This document shows positions 51,792-60,523 of a stretch of DNA of 64,000 nt, piece after piece. Source of the stretch: Mesorhizobium hawassense (lineage in GTDB: Bacteria > Pseudomonadota > Alphaproteobacteria > Rhizobiales > Rhizobiaceae); contig NZ_QMBP01000016.1 of NCBI RefSeq assembly GCF_003289945.1, positions 62,001-126,000 of the forward strand. The letters are read 5' to 3'. Numbering within the stretch: the first letter of the stretch is position 1; every line of letters starts with the position of its first letter. The position numbers and the translations under genes are program-made. The notes under the pieces were generated by a model. It had not been told where the DNA came from. It saw nothing but the letters and a program-made list of their open reading frames with translations, and ran no database searches.

Positions 51792-52196
51792 ATGACCCAG
51801 ATGCTTTTCCTCAATCTGCCGGTGCGCGATCTGCAGGCAGCGACCAAGTTTTATCTCGCGATCGGCGGCACGCTCAACCCGCAGTTTTCGGGCGACCAGG
51901 CCAGCTCGATCATGTTCTCCGAATCGATCGGGGTCATGTTGCTGACGCACCAACACTACAGCCAGTTCACCGCCCGGCCGATCGGCGACGCCAAGCGCGA
52001 GAGCCAGATGCTGATCGCGCTGACCGTCGACAGCAAGGACGCGGTCAATGCGGTCATCGAGAAGGGCGTTGCGGCGGGCGGCCGCGCCGATCCCAACCCG
52101 GCGCAGGATCTCGGCTTCATGTTCAACCGCCACATCGAGGACCCGGACGGCAATGTCTGGGAGTTCGTGTGGATGAACCCCGCGGCCATGCAATAG
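51792..52196 (+). CDS. VOC-family protein (glyoxalase/lactoylglutathione-lyase-like)
   Basis: The 134-residue protein has MLFLNLPVRDLQAATKFYLAIGG, GVMLLTHQHYSQF and FMFNRHIEDPDGNVWEFVWMNP, typical VOC pattern with the usual metal positions His/Glu. The reaction is not evident; relatives include extradiol dioxygenases and resistance proteins. ATG at 51792 follows ATGGAGGTTCAAACCG. It is divergent to the TetR repressor, its likely controller. Confidence 0.9.
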   Translation: MTQMLFLNLPVRDLQAATKFYLAIGGTLNPQFSGDQASSIMFSESIGVMLLTHQHYSQFTARPIGDAKRESQMLIALTVDSKDAVNAVIEKGVAAGGRADPNPAQDLGFMFNRHIEDPDGNVWEFVWMNPAAMQ

Positions 52197-52356
52197 ACTT
52201 CTCTATCGCCCCCAATGGGGAATGACGCCTGGAAGCGACGGGCACCCGTCCGTCGCTCCCATGCCCAGGCAATGCCCGCCGGTCCGGCTGGCGCATCGCG
52301 GCGAGCTGGCGTAAGCAACGCCAATTGTCCGGTTCCCGGATTCGCAGCCGCCAGCC

Positions 52357-53310
52357 ATGCCCGCCCCCGAAGCCTTCGCCGTCACTGCCGCCTGCTGCAG
52401 CGCGCTGAGTTCCATGTTCCTCAGCGAGCTCAAGGGCCGCGTTCCCCTCCTCCAGCTTGCGCGCTGGCAGATGCTCGCGACCTTCGTGATGACCGGCTCG
52501 GTGTCGCTGGCGATCGGCGGCTGGCACACGATCGGGCCAAGGGAGTTCTGGCTGCTTGCCGGATCGAGCTTCGCCGGCATCAGCATCGCCAGCACGACCT
52601 ATTTCGCCACCATCTATTCGGTCGGCCCGCGCATCACGGCGCTGCTGTTCTCGCTCACCTCGCCTTTCGCGCTGGCGCTCGGCTATCTCGTGCTCGGTGA
52701 AACCATCAGCCACTGGCAGGCGCTGGGCGTGGCGATGGTGCTTGCAGGCATCATGCTAGCGATCGGCATGCCGCGGCGCTTCCTCAAGCGCGGCGACCTG
52801 GCGCCGGCCATGCCGGTCGTCACCCCTTCCACCGTGCCGGTCAGCACCGCGCCCGGCCCGCCGCTCACCGGGCGCCTCGGACCAGGCATCCTGCTCGGCG
52901 TCACGACGGCGTTCGGCCAGGCGATCGGCACCCTTTTGGCGCGGCCGGCCATGGCTGCCGGCGTCGAGCCGTTCTCGGCCATGGCGCTGCGCTCCGGCCT
53001 CGCCGTAATCCTGTTCATCGCGCTCACCGCGACGCCGTTCGGCAGGGGCAAGCGGGAAGCCGTCCAGGTCGGCACGGTCGGGCTCGCCGTGCTATCCGCC
53101 TTCGTCGGCACCTCGCTCGGCATGTCCTGCCTGATGGCCGCGCTGCGCACCGGCAATGTCGGCATCATCTCGACGCTGTCCTCGATGACGCCGGTCATCA
53201 TCCTGCCGATGGTGTGGCTGCGCAGCGGGCAAAGGCCGACGACGGCCGCCTGGGCCGGCGCGCTGCTGGCGATCGCCGGCACGGCACTGATCAGCCTCGG
53301 GAGAGTCTAG
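52357..53310 (+). CDS. EamA/DMT-family transporter
   Basis: The 317-residue protein has ten hydrophobic segments in two EamA repeats. The first ends FSLTSPFALALGYLVLGETISHWQALGVAMVLAGIMLAIG, the second TLSSMTPVIILPMVWLRSGQRPTTAAWAGALLAIAG. The linker is Pro-rich (VTPSTVPVSTAPGPPL). Substrates of the drug/metabolite group vary. It is a single-gene unit downstream of the VOC gene at 160 bases. Confidence 0.92.
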   Translation: MPAPEAFAVTAACCSALSSMFLSELKGRVPLLQLARWQMLATFVMTGSVSLAIGGWHTIGPREFWLLAGSSFAGISIASTTYFATIYSVGPRITALLFSLTSPFALALGYLVLGETISHWQALGVAMVLAGIMLAIGMPRRFLKRGDLAPAMPVVTPSTVPVSTAPGPPLTGRLGPGILLGVTTAFGQAIGTLLARPAMAAGVEPFSAMALRSGLAVILFIALTATPFGRGKREAVQVGTVGLAVLSAFVGTSLGMSCLMAALRTGNVGIISTLSSMTPVIILPMVWLRSGQRPTTAAWAGALLAIAGTALISLGRV

Positions 53311-53356
53311 CCCGGAACGTTACGAATATCGCGGGCCGACCCAAAGATCGCCTGTT

Positions 53357-54700
53357 TCATCCATGCGCGTGTTCATGGTGATGGCCTTCCGGCTCGGCCA
53401 TGGCGAAGCGCAGGTCCTCGCTGTCGGCGCCGGCCGCCAGCTGCAGCCTGGCGCTGAACTCATGCGGCTCGGCCGGAGCGACCAGGCTTTGCAGATAGTG
53501 GTGATCGCCGCCGACCGGAGACAGCGGCAGGCTTTCGACCGCGCCCCCGGCCCGTTCGATGGCGACGTTCGCACTCAGGCCCTCGGCGTGACGCGACAGG
53601 CGCAGCCGCATGCGTTCGCCCTGCGGCGTGTCGACGATTTCGAGCAGCCCGCTGGCGAGCTTGCCCGACACCAGGAACGGGTCGGGCGCGTGATGGTGGC
53701 CGCCCTCGGCCTCCCGCTCGGCAAAGCGCACCGTGGCGACGTCGAGCGCGGGAATATGCGCGTGAAGCTCGGCCTTCAGCGACGCGGCGATGTTGTTCGC
53801 GGCGGCAAGCAGCAGCCCGTCATTGACCGCGATCTCCACGTCGACATGCAGCTTGTGGCCGAGCCAGCGGGCCTTCGCGCCGACCACTTTCTCGATCCCG
53901 GCGACATGGTCGGCGGCGTGATGAATTTCGTCGACGAGGCCGGGCTCGACGCCGTCCAGCATGCGCGTCAGCACCGAGCGCGCCGATTGCCAAACGATGC
54001 CGAGGATGGCGACTGTGATGACGAGGCCGATGATCGGATCCGTCAGCGGATAGCCGAGCCAGACGCCAATCGCGCCGGCGACGACGGCGAGGCTGGTGAG
54101 CCCGTCGGTGCGGGCGTGATAGCCATCGGCGATCAAGGCGGCGCTGTTGATCCGGCGGCCGACGCGGATGCGGAACACGGCCACAGCCTCGTTGCCGAGG
54201 AAGCCGATGATGCCGGCCGCGGCGAGCCAGCCCAGGAATTGCACCGGCCGCGGGTTGAGCAGGCGGTTGACCGCCTCATATCCGGCGACCAGCGCGCTCG
54301 CCAGGATGATGAGCACGATGACTATGCCGGCAAGGTCCTCGACCCGGCCGAGACCGTAGGTGAAAATGCGGGTCGGCCTGCGGCGGACCAGCGCGAAAGC
54401 GATCCAGAGCGGAATGGCCGTGGTCGCGTCGGCGAAGTTGTGGATGGTATCGGCAAGCAGCGCCACGCTGCCCGAAACCATGACGACGACGATTTGCAAG
54501 GCGGCGGTGACCGCCAGGATCGCGAACGACCATTTGATCGCCCAGATGCCGCGATCGGTGGTGGCGATGGTGGCGTCGATCACGCCATGTGTGTGGCCGT
54601 GCGGTCCGTGATGGTCGTGGCCATGGCCGCCATGATGATGCCTGCCATGGTCAGGTCCGTGCGCGCCGAAGCCGAACCAGTCCAGAACTTCTTTCCACAT
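53357..54700 (-). CDS. dmeF: Cation diffusion facilitator, DmeF-like
   Basis: The 447-residue protein has a His-rich N-terminal loop (HGRHHHGGHGHDHHGPHGHTHG, residues 18-39). Six membrane segments carry HNFADAT and DGYHARTDG metal-site helices, and a C-terminal CDF domain with VDVEIAV follows. An unusually long C-terminal extension ends GHHHEHAHG. It resembles the Co/Ni exporter DmeF. It follows the CsoR/RcnR-type regulator by seven bases. Confidence 0.92.
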   Translation of the reverse strand: MWKEVLDWFGFGAHGPDHGRHHHGGHGHDHHGPHGHTHGVIDATIATTDRGIWAIKWSFAILAVTAALQIVVVMVSGSVALLADTIHNFADATTAIPLWIAFALVRRRPTRIFTYGLGRVEDLAGIVIVLIILASALVAGYEAVNRLLNPRPVQFLGWLAAAGIIGFLGNEAVAVFRIRVGRRINSAALIADGYHARTDGLTSLAVVAGAIGVWLGYPLTDPIIGLVITVAILGIVWQSARSVLTRMLDGVEPGLVDEIHHAADHVAGIEKVVGAKARWLGHKLHVDVEIAVNDGLLLAAANNIAASLKAELHAHIPALDVATVRFAEREAEGGHHHAPDPFLVSGKLASGLLEIVDTPQGERMRLRLSRHAEGLSANVAIERAGGAVESLPLSPVGGDHHYLQSLVAPAEPHEFSARLQLAAGADSEDLRFAMAEPEGHHHEHAHG

Positions 54701-54707
54701 CGCCGCC

Positions 54708-54965
54708 TCACAGATATTTGGTGAGCTGCTTCAGCTCCTCGAGCATGTCCCTGGTCGGCTCGCCGCCTTCAACCAGGCAATGCTCCATATGGTCGTGGAT
54801 CAGCTCGCGCTTGGCGTTGCCGACGGCGCTTTCGACGGCATGGAGCTGTTGCGCCAGATCGAGGCAGGAACGGCCCTGCTCGAACATGGTGAGCACGGCG
54901 GCGAGATGGCCATGCGCGCGCTTGAGCCTAACGATGATGTCGGGATGGGAGCCGTGTATCGTCAT
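54708..54965 (-). CDS. dmeR: DmeR, CsoR/RcnR-family metal regulator
   Basis: The 85-residue helical protein has the family helices LKRAHGHLAAVLTMFEQGRSCLDLAQQL and HDHMEHCLVEGG. Putative metal ligands are Cys34 with His59 and Cys63 and an N-terminal His, as in RcnR-type Ni/Co sensors. It heads the dmeRF operon and should release DNA when Co or Ni binds. A G/C-tract dyad lies directly before its start. Confidence 0.92.
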   Translation of the reverse strand: MTIHGSHPDIIVRLKRAHGHLAAVLTMFEQGRSCLDLAQQLHAVESAVGNAKRELIHDHMEHCLVEGGEPTRDMLEELKQLTKYL

Positions 54966-54970
54966 GCCGA

Positions 54971-54994
54971 TATCCTATCCCCCAGGGTAGGATA
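54971..54994. promoter_or_regulatory. DmeR operator
   Basis: TATCCTA and TAGGATA flank TCCCCCAGGG; the long C/G tract within an A/T-ended dyad is the RcnR/CsoR operator form (TACT-G-tract-AGTA type). It overlaps the promoter region just upstream of dmeR. Confidence 0.75.
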
Positions 54995-55073
54995 ATGCAA
55001 ACGGGACAATGCGATGCCTTGCGGTTCATCGTGGCTCATGCCCCCATTCAGCAAGCGTATATTTCGGAGGCTT

Positions 55074-55979
55074 TCAGCTAATGCGCAGCGCCCTGGCATA
55101 ACGCCCGGGCGGCTGGCCGACATGGCGGCTGAAGGCGGTGCTGAAGGTGCTGGCCGAGCCGTAGCCGATGCGCTCTGCGACCTCGGCGATGTCCGCCTCC
55201 CGGCGGCGCAGAAGGTCCTTCGCCAAGGCCATGCGCCAGGCGAGCAGATATTCCATTGGCGGCACGCCGAGATTGCGCACGAAACGGTCGAAGAAGGCGG
55301 AGCGCGACAGCGCCGCCGCCTTCGCCAGTTCGACGATCGTCCATGGCCGCGCCGGATCGCCATGGATCCGGCGGATCGCTTCGGCGAGCCGCGCGTCTCC
55401 CAGGCCGCGCAGCAGGCCGGCCGGCGCGTCGGGCGCCTGCGTCTGCCGCAGGGATTCGACCAGCAGGATTTCCACAAGACGGTTGAGCACAAGGTCGCGC
55501 CCCGCATGCCGCCCGGTGGCCTCGTCGATCAGCAATTTGACCAAGATCGACAGCCGCTCGACGCCGCGGACATGAACCTGGGCGGGCAGCAGCGAAACCA
55601 GCAGGCCGGAGTCTTCGCTCTCGAACAGGAAATAGCCGCCAAGCATGCGCAAATCGGGCGGACCGTCGGGCCTGCCGTGCCGTACCTCGCCTTCAGCTGC
55701 CGCGGCAAGCTTGGGATCGATGAGGGTTGGAATGGCGGGCTCGAAGCCCGTCATTGTAAAACCGGGCGTTGTCGGCAGAAGGACGAAATCGCCGGCTTCC
55801 AGCGTCAAGGGCGGCTGGCCGTCCACAGCCAGGCGGCATGCCCCCTCGATGACGACAGCGAAACTCGGATGGCCGAAATCCGCGTAGCGGACGCCCCACC
55901 GCCCGGCACCGCTGATGCCCTTGGTGAACACGGCTCGCGGCCTGAGCAAGCCTATGACTTCGGAGAGCGGATCGACCAT
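55074..55979 (-). CDS. AraC-family transcriptional regulator
   Basis: The 301-residue protein has a cupin-like N-terminal domain (FGHPSFAVVIEGACRLAVDGQPPLTLEAGDFVLLP) and the AraC helix-turn-helix repeats (TIVELAKAAALSRSAFFDRFVRNLG; DIAEVAERIGYGSASTFSTAFSRHVGQPPGRY). It belongs to the AraC-cupin group often set against an SDR gene. It is divergent to the SDR at 56084. Confidence 0.94.
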   Translation of the reverse strand: MVDPLSEVIGLLRPRAVFTKGISGAGRWGVRYADFGHPSFAVVIEGACRLAVDGQPPLTLEAGDFVLLPTTPGFTMTGFEPAIPTLIDPKLAAAAEGEVRHGRPDGPPDLRMLGGYFLFESEDSGLLVSLLPAQVHVRGVERLSILVKLLIDEATGRHAGRDLVLNRLVEILLVESLRQTQAPDAPAGLLRGLGDARLAEAIRRIHGDPARPWTIVELAKAAALSRSAFFDRFVRNLGVPPMEYLLAWRMALAKDLLRRREADIAEVAERIGYGSASTFSTAFSRHVGQPPGRYARALRIS

Positions 55980-56004
55980 ATCCGGACTTTTGCAAACAAA
56001 CTAT

Positions 56005-56027
56005 GGACTGTCAATTATAGATAGTCC
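56005..56027. promoter_or_regulatory. Candidate AraC operator
   Basis: GGACTGTC and GATAGTCC form an imperfect dyad (7 of 8) separated by AATTATA. It lies between the divergent AraC and SDR genes. Confidence 0.45.
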
Positions 56028-56083
56028 GGCATCCTGCCCGTAAACCTTGTCGCCGTGAAAACCGGACAACAAGGAACGATCCT

Positions 56084-56839
56084 ATGAAAACCATCCTGAT
56101 CACCGGCGCTTCATCTGGCTATGGCCTGGAGACGGCGCGTCATTTCCTCTCGAACGGCTGGAACGTCGTCGCCACCATGCGAAGCCCACGCGGGGACGTG
56201 CTGCCGGCTTCGCCGGCGCTGCGCATTCTGCCGCTCGACGTGACGGACGACAAAAGCATCGCCGCGGCGCTCAAGGCGGCCGGGCCGATCGACGCGCTGG
56301 TCAACAATGCGGGCATCGGCGTCGCCGGCGCCTTCGAGGCGACCCCGATGGCGCATATCCGCAAGGTCTTCGAGACCAACACGTTCGGCGTCACGGCCAT
56401 GTGCCAAGCGGTCATCCCGCAGATGCGCGAACGCCGCTCCGGCGTCATCGTCAACGTGACCTCGAGCGCCACGCTGGCGCCGTTCCCGCCGGCGGCGCCC
56501 TACACCGCCAGCAAGCAGGCCATCGAAGGGTTCACCGGCTCGCTGGCGCTGGAACTCGCGCCCTTCAACGTGCTGGCCAAGCTGGTCGAACCCGGCTACG
56601 GCCCGACGACAAGGTTCACTGCCAACACCGCCGTCAATGTTCAGGACCTCATTCCCGAGGCCTATGGCGACTTCGCCAAGGCAATCTTCGGCGATCTTGC
56701 CAATCCGTCCACGACCCAGGCGCTGACCACAAGGGAAATCGATGTCGCCGAGGGCGTGTGGCGGGCCGTCAACGACACGACCGGCACGCTGCGCTTCCCC
56801 GCCGGCGCCGATGCGGTCGCCCTGTCGCGAGCGGGGTGA
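56084..56839 (+). CDS. Short-chain dehydrogenase/reductase
   Basis: The 251-residue protein has the cofactor motif GASSGYGLE (8-16), VNNAGIGVAG, VTSSATLAPF and the catalytic YTASKQ. It is a classical SDR with complete motifs, unlike the one at 32936. It is divergent from an AraC regulator and likely under its control. The substrate is unknown. Confidence 0.94.
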   Translation: MKTILITGASSGYGLETARHFLSNGWNVVATMRSPRGDVLPASPALRILPLDVTDDKSIAAALKAAGPIDALVNNAGIGVAGAFEATPMAHIRKVFETNTFGVTAMCQAVIPQMRERRSGVIVNVTSSATLAPFPPAAPYTASKQAIEGFTGSLALELAPFNVLAKLVEPGYGPTTRFTANTAVNVQDLIPEAYGDFAKAIFGDLANPSTTQALTTREIDVAEGVWRAVNDTTGTLRFPAGADAVALSRAG

Positions 56840-56969
56840 CAATCCGGCGTGACGGTGGGCGTGGCCTCCAGTGTTCCTGGTGACATCGCTGACGGCGGCC
56901 AAGACGGCAGGCATGAACAACTGCTACGGTCGGCGTTGCGGCTCGCGCTCTATTCCGGGGGGTTGTTCC

Positions 56970-57872
56970 ATGTCGCTCGTTTACAGGCCTGCTCGCCCGG
57001 ATGATCTTGCCGCGACCGATGCGCTGGTGGTCGCCAGCATCAACGAGCTCACGGTTCGGCATGGCTTTGGCCCGATGGCGGCGGCTAGCCCGCCCAATTT
57101 CCAGCTGTTTTCGCTCGAGGACGACCCCGATGGCCTGTGGGTCGCGGAAGACGGCGGCGCTATTCTGGGTCTCGCCTGGAGCTGGGTCTGCGGCGATCTT
57201 TGGTTCCTCGCCCAGTCGTTCGTCGATCCCGCCCGACAGGGTCACGGCATCGGCAATACGCTGCTGGAACGGACCATGGAGCACGCCCGCAAATCGGGCG
57301 CAGCCCACAAGGCGCTCATCACCTTTACCTTCAACCGTGTCTCGCAGGGGCTCTACATGCGGCACGGCCTGTTTCCCAAAACGCCGGTCTATGTTCTCAG
57401 CGCCGCGCGCGAACGGGTAATGAAGGCATTGCCGGAGCCGCCGCTGCGCGCCGCCGAAATCGACGGCGGCCCCGCGACGATGGAGAGACTCGTCGAGATC
57501 GATCGTCGCGCGCTGGGCGTCTCGCGGGAGAAGCATCACCGCTACCTGCATGCCGACCCGGCGACGACGGGAGTTTTGCTCTGCGCCGGCGACGATGCGG
57601 TCGGCTACAGCTATTTCAGCACCAGCGGGCATATCGGCCCCCTGGCGGTGGTGCGGCCTGACCTTATTCGCGATGCCTTTGCAACGGCGTTGCGGCTGGC
57701 GGCGGATCGTGCGCCCGAAAAAGTATCGGCCTTCCTGCCGGGCACATGCGAGAGCGCGCTCGGCCTTGCGGTCGAGCAAGGCATGCGCATCACCTTTCCG
57801 ATGCTGCTGATGGCGTCGCCCGGTTATGGCGACTGGAAGCAGTATCTGCCGCGAAATCCCGGTTTCATGTGA
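56970..57872 (+). CDS. GNAT N-acetyltransferase, tandem-domain
   Basis: The 300-residue protein has an N-terminal GNAT with AQSFVDPARQGHGIGNTLLER and a second half with LLCAGDDAVGYSYFSTSG and ending QYLPRNPGFM. Tandem GNATs of this size occur in many bacteria; the substrate is unknown. ATG at 56970 follows GGGGGGTTGTTCC, about 30 codons after the frame opens. Confidence 0.88.
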   Translation: MSLVYRPARPDDLAATDALVVASINELTVRHGFGPMAAASPPNFQLFSLEDDPDGLWVAEDGGAILGLAWSWVCGDLWFLAQSFVDPARQGHGIGNTLLERTMEHARKSGAAHKALITFTFNRVSQGLYMRHGLFPKTPVYVLSAARERVMKALPEPPLRAAEIDGGPATMERLVEIDRRALGVSREKHHRYLHADPATTGVLLCAGDDAVGYSYFSTSGHIGPLAVVRPDLIRDAFATALRLAADRAPEKVSAFLPGTCESALGLAVEQGMRITFPMLLMASPGYGDWKQYLPRNPGFM

Positions 57873-58010
57873 TCGGCCAAGCCGTGGCGGCAGACAACCC
57901 GGCGGCAACCAAACGCTTGTTTTCCCGTTTATTTCAGCGGCTGGCGATGCTCACTCCATCGGCAGCCGGCTCCGGCGGCAAGAAACCGGGCGGAGCGGAA
58001 AGGAAACGCA

Positions 58011-58346
58011 ATGAACCGGCCGGCAGTGGAAATAGGCGACCGCGTGGCGGTCATCGCGACGGTGGTCGAGCGCATCGAAGACCGCGTGACGCTGAAGCTC
58101 GAGAGCGACAGCCATCGCTATTCCATCGTCGAGCCCAACGCCAAGGTAGGCGAGAAGATCAGACTGGAGGGCGACGTCGTCCATGTCGATGAGGATCTCG
58201 AACGCACCACCGTGCAGGTGCTGGGGCGTGTAACCGTCGACACCAAATCCGTCGAAATGATCACCAGACGTTGCGACCTCGACCATATCGGCTCGAACGT
58301 GCCCGGCCACCCTCGCCCGCGCACCCCGCCGACACCGCATGGGTAA
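58011..58346 (+). CDS. Hypothetical beta-barrel protein, 111 aa
   Basis: The product begins MNRPAVEIGDRVAVIATVVERIEDRVTLKLES, a run of short beta-strands like an OB-type fold. TTVQVLGRVTVDT follows, then a Pro-rich C-terminus. No family is recognised. The ATG at 58011 follows AGGAAACGC. The function is unknown. Confidence 0.7.
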   Translation: MNRPAVEIGDRVAVIATVVERIEDRVTLKLESDSHRYSIVEPNAKVGEKIRLEGDVVHVDEDLERTTVQVLGRVTVDTKSVEMITRRCDLDHIGSNVPGHPRPRTPPTPHG

Positions 58347-58375
58347 CGCGATCGTTCCCAGGAGCGAAAACTGCT

Positions 58376-58525
58376 TTAGTGGCGCTTGAAATACTGCACC
58401 TCTCGTTCGTGCTTTTCGGCCGCTTCGCGCGACTTGAAGGTGCCGAGATTGCGGCGTTTGCCGGTTCTGGGGTCGATCTTACGCGAATAGAGCCTGTACT
58501 CTCCGGATTTCAGTTTGCGGATCAT
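58376..58525 (-). CDS. Conserved small protein, 49 aa
   Basis: The product MIRKLKSGEYRLYSRK continues with DPRTGKRRNLGTFKSREAAEKHEREVQYFKRH; this small basic protein is highly conserved in rhizobia. It may bind nucleic acid, but this is inferred from charge only. An AGGAG lies six to eight bases before the ATG. A candidate EcfG promoter lies upstream. Confidence 0.85.
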   Translation of the reverse strand: MIRKLKSGEYRLYSRKIDPRTGKRRNLGTFKSREAAEKHEREVQYFKRH

Positions 58526-58555
58526 GGCGCGATCTCCTCTTGCGTCCATGACTCC

Positions 58556-58580
58556 AACCCGCTGGAGCCATGGCGGTTCC
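58556..58580 (-). promoter_or_regulatory. Candidate EcfG-type stress promoter of the 49-aa gene
   Basis: On the minus strand GGAAC (58580-58576) and GGTT (58559-58556) are separated by 16 bases, and the ATG lies 31 bases further. This fits the EcfG pattern closely though GGTT replaces CGTT. Confidence 0.45.
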
Positions 58581-58770
58581 GGCCGGAGCATCTCGCTTAC
58601 GCGCGGGGCGATGCAAAAAGTGCGGCTGTCGGTGAACCATTTCACGGACGCGAACGACCCAATGTCGGAATCGACGTCGTAACGACACGATTTGGTCGGA
58701 TTATTTGTATTCAAATGACTTTCGCGACGTTATGCGGTGTCGCGAGCGTGCCGGATCTTAGGAGGGTGAG

Positions 58771-58953
58771 ATGGTGACGGCGAAGCTTCACGGCGTTGAA
58801 CTCGTGAGAGGCCAGAAGTGGACGGTGCGCGTCACCGCCTACGGCACGACGCTCATCTTCCCCTTCGAAGCCGAGCAGTATGCGCGCTCCTATGCCGATG
58901 GCCAGGCCTTCCGCCTCGGCGTCGAAGTGGTGGAGTTGAAGGACTGCGCCTGA
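58771..58953 (+). CDS. Conserved small protein, 60 aa
   Basis: MVTAKLHGVELVRGQKWTVRV is followed by TLIFPFEAEQYARSYADGQAFRLGV. The 60-residue product is beta-rich with a C-terminal Cys. It has AGGAGGGTGAG before the ATG. No known function. Confidence 0.75.
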   Translation: MVTAKLHGVELVRGQKWTVRVTAYGTTLIFPFEAEQYARSYADGQAFRLGVEVVELKDCA

Positions 58954-58976
58954 GAGGCCGATCATTCGGTTTCAGT

Positions 58977-59002
58977 GGAACGAAAGGCGGGGTAGCCGCG
59001 TT
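58977..59002 (+). promoter_or_regulatory. Candidate EcfG-type stress promoter (perfect motif)
   Basis: GGAAC (58977-58981) and CGTT (58999-59002) are separated by 17 bases and match the EcfG pattern fully. The next ATG is at 59013, close to the expected transcription start, so the mRNA may be nearly leaderless. Confidence 0.5.
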
Positions 59003-59012
59003 TTTCACGGCG

Positions 59013-59234
59013 ATGTCGAGGAACCCTCACCATCACAAGGCCGAAAGGCCCATTCAGATCTCGATCGACGAGGCGGACCGCCTGGCGCGTGCGCAAAAGA
59101 ATGCCAGGTTGAGGGACCTTCGCACCCACGCGTCTTGGCTGGTGCTCGATCCGCAGGCGCATTTCCATGAAGAGATCGACTTGTCGGCGCTGTTCGGCGA
59201 CCCCTCGATGCGGAAGGTCATCCGCGACGGCTAG
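59013..59234 (+). CDS. Small hypothetical protein, 73 aa
   Basis: The product begins MSRNPHHHKAERPIQISIDEADRLARAQKNA and ends DLSALFGDPSMRKVIRDG. It is charged and helical with an N-terminal His triplet. The ATG at 59013 has no strong binding site. The gene follows the 60-aa gene by 59 bases. No family is recognised. Confidence 0.55.
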   Translation: MSRNPHHHKAERPIQISIDEADRLARAQKNARLRDLRTHASWLVLDPQAHFHEEIDLSALFGDPSMRKVIRDG

Positions 59235-59255
59235 GCGGCTGTGGCTTTCAGCCCG

Positions 59256-59414
59256 TTACGCGGGCTGCAATTTGGCGCCGGCATCCGCTCGCGATATCGC
59301 GATCAGCCGCGCGACCGCCAGCGGCGCCATCAGCGCAAGGAACGCCGTGATGTCGAGGAAGATCGACCAAGCCAAATTCAAGCCGCTGTGGTCGTAGCAG
59401 ACTGCATATTCCAT
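59256..59414 (-). CDS. Small membrane protein, 52 aa
   Basis: A minus-strand frame from ATG at 59414 encodes MEYAVCYDHSGLNLAWSIFL and DITAFLALMAPLAVARLIAIS, one hydrophobic helix, and ends at TAA. A GGGGTCAGG lies upstream. The hydrophobic helix and codon use fit a real gene, but there is no recognised homologue. Confidence 0.5.
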   Translation of the reverse strand: MEYAVCYDHSGLNLAWSIFLDITAFLALMAPLAVARLIAISRADAGAKLQPA

Positions 59415-59584
59415 CACGCCTGACCCCTTTTACCCACCCATGCGCATGTCGTTTCACGCGCTCGACCAGCATGATCCTGATTTACAACAAATACAAGTGG
59501 TTACTAATTTAACAGTGAACGTGCATTGCTATTGGCGCATCCAGGTCGAATGCAGTCGGCCCGACCGAATCCGAACGCGAACAT

Positions 59585-59965
59585 CTAGGCCGGCTTCGGC
59601 CAGAACAGCCAAGCGAGCGCCAGCGCCGCGAGCGCCCAAAGCGCGATCATCAAGGCGAGACCCGCCTTGCTGACCGGCTTCTCGCGTCGCGCGGCCTCTT
59701 CGCGGAATTCCCGCATCAGATCGGCCGGGACCAGTCTGAGCGCGAGCATGATGCCGAGAGGCACGATCAGCAGGTCGTCGAGATAGCCGATGACCGGGAT
59801 GAAGTCCGGGATGAGATCGATGGGGCTCAGCGCATAGGCCGCGACGGCGCCCGCGGTTGCCTTTGCGTACCAGGGCGCGCGCGGGTCGCGGGCGGCAAGC
59901 CAGAGCGCCACCAGATCGCGCTTGGTCCCCCGCGCCCATTGCTTCGCCGAGTCGAGAGCCGACAT
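59585..59965 (-). CDS. YkvA/DUF1232 family membrane protein
   Basis: The 126-residue protein has the DUF1232 signature YALSPIDLIPDFIPVIGYLDDLLIVPLG (about 54-81) and a C-terminal membrane segment LALMIALWALAALALAWLFW. DUF1232 proteins are small membrane-associated proteins of unknown function. ATG at 59965 is preferred over a much longer upstream extension. Confidence 0.88.
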   Translation of the reverse strand: MSALDSAKQWARGTKRDLVALWLAARDPRAPWYAKATAGAVAAYALSPIDLIPDFIPVIGYLDDLLIVPLGIMLALRLVPADLMREFREEAARREKPVSKAGLALMIALWALAALALAWLFWPKPA

Positions 59966-60107
59966 GCGCCTATATACGACCGTGCGGGTCGTCAGGCCAA
60001 TCGACGATCGCCGTCGCGGCCGTTCGACGCCGCGACTCAGGCGATGCCGACACGGGGCGACGTCGACCGCGAGGCGGTATCGAAGCGTTCGGGAATCGGC
60101 GGTTGGG

Positions 60108-60166
60108 TAGCCCGGCTTGCCTTTGGCGGTAAAAGAGTACGGCTCTTTGACAGGCAAGCCGGGCTA
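60108..60166. repeat. Nested inverted repeat (15-bp arms with inner hairpin)
   Basis: TAGCCCGGCTTGCCT (60108-60122) and AGGCAAGCCGGGCTA (60152-60166) are perfect complements. The 29-base spacer contains AAAGAG-TACGG-CTCTTT, a second hairpin. No coding gene is at this position. It lies in the gap 59966-60337, which otherwise shows no recognisable feature. Confidence 0.85.
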
Positions 60167-60337
60167 AGGCGCCGGCTTTGGGTTTCCTTGGGGGGAGCCA
60201 GCGCAGGGAGAGAGTGTCCGTTTCCCGTTGCGCCCGCAATTGTGGCTGAGGTCCTACGCGGCAACGCAAAGGTCCGAGCGGCTGTAGCGGTTAGGCTCGG
60301 CGGCTTCACCGTAGCCTTCCAAAATGGAGTTGAACGA

Positions 60338-60523
60338 TCAGGCCCGCTTAAGCCGGCTGCCTTTCTGGAGCGCGATCTTTACGAAAAGCTCGGCGTGCCG
60401 CGCCCAGTCAGCTTCGGTCACGTCGTTCTCGCGGACCGACTGCCGGAAAGCTTCCCGCAGTGCCTCGAGTTCGAAAATCGACAATCGCTGGTTTCTTTTT
60501 TGTTTTTTTGTGACGGCGTCCAT
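60338..60523 (-). CDS. Small hypothetical protein, 61 aa
   Basis: MDAVTKKQKRNQRLSIFELEALREAFRQSVREN begins a 61-residue helical basic protein. LFVKIALQKGSRLKRA ends it. The ATG at 60523 has no strong binding site visible. Similar short Lys-rich proteins exist in rhizobia, but no function is known. Confidence 0.6.
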   Translation of the reverse strand: MDAVTKKQKRNQRLSIFELEALREAFRQSVRENDVTEADWARHAELFVKIALQKGSRLKRA

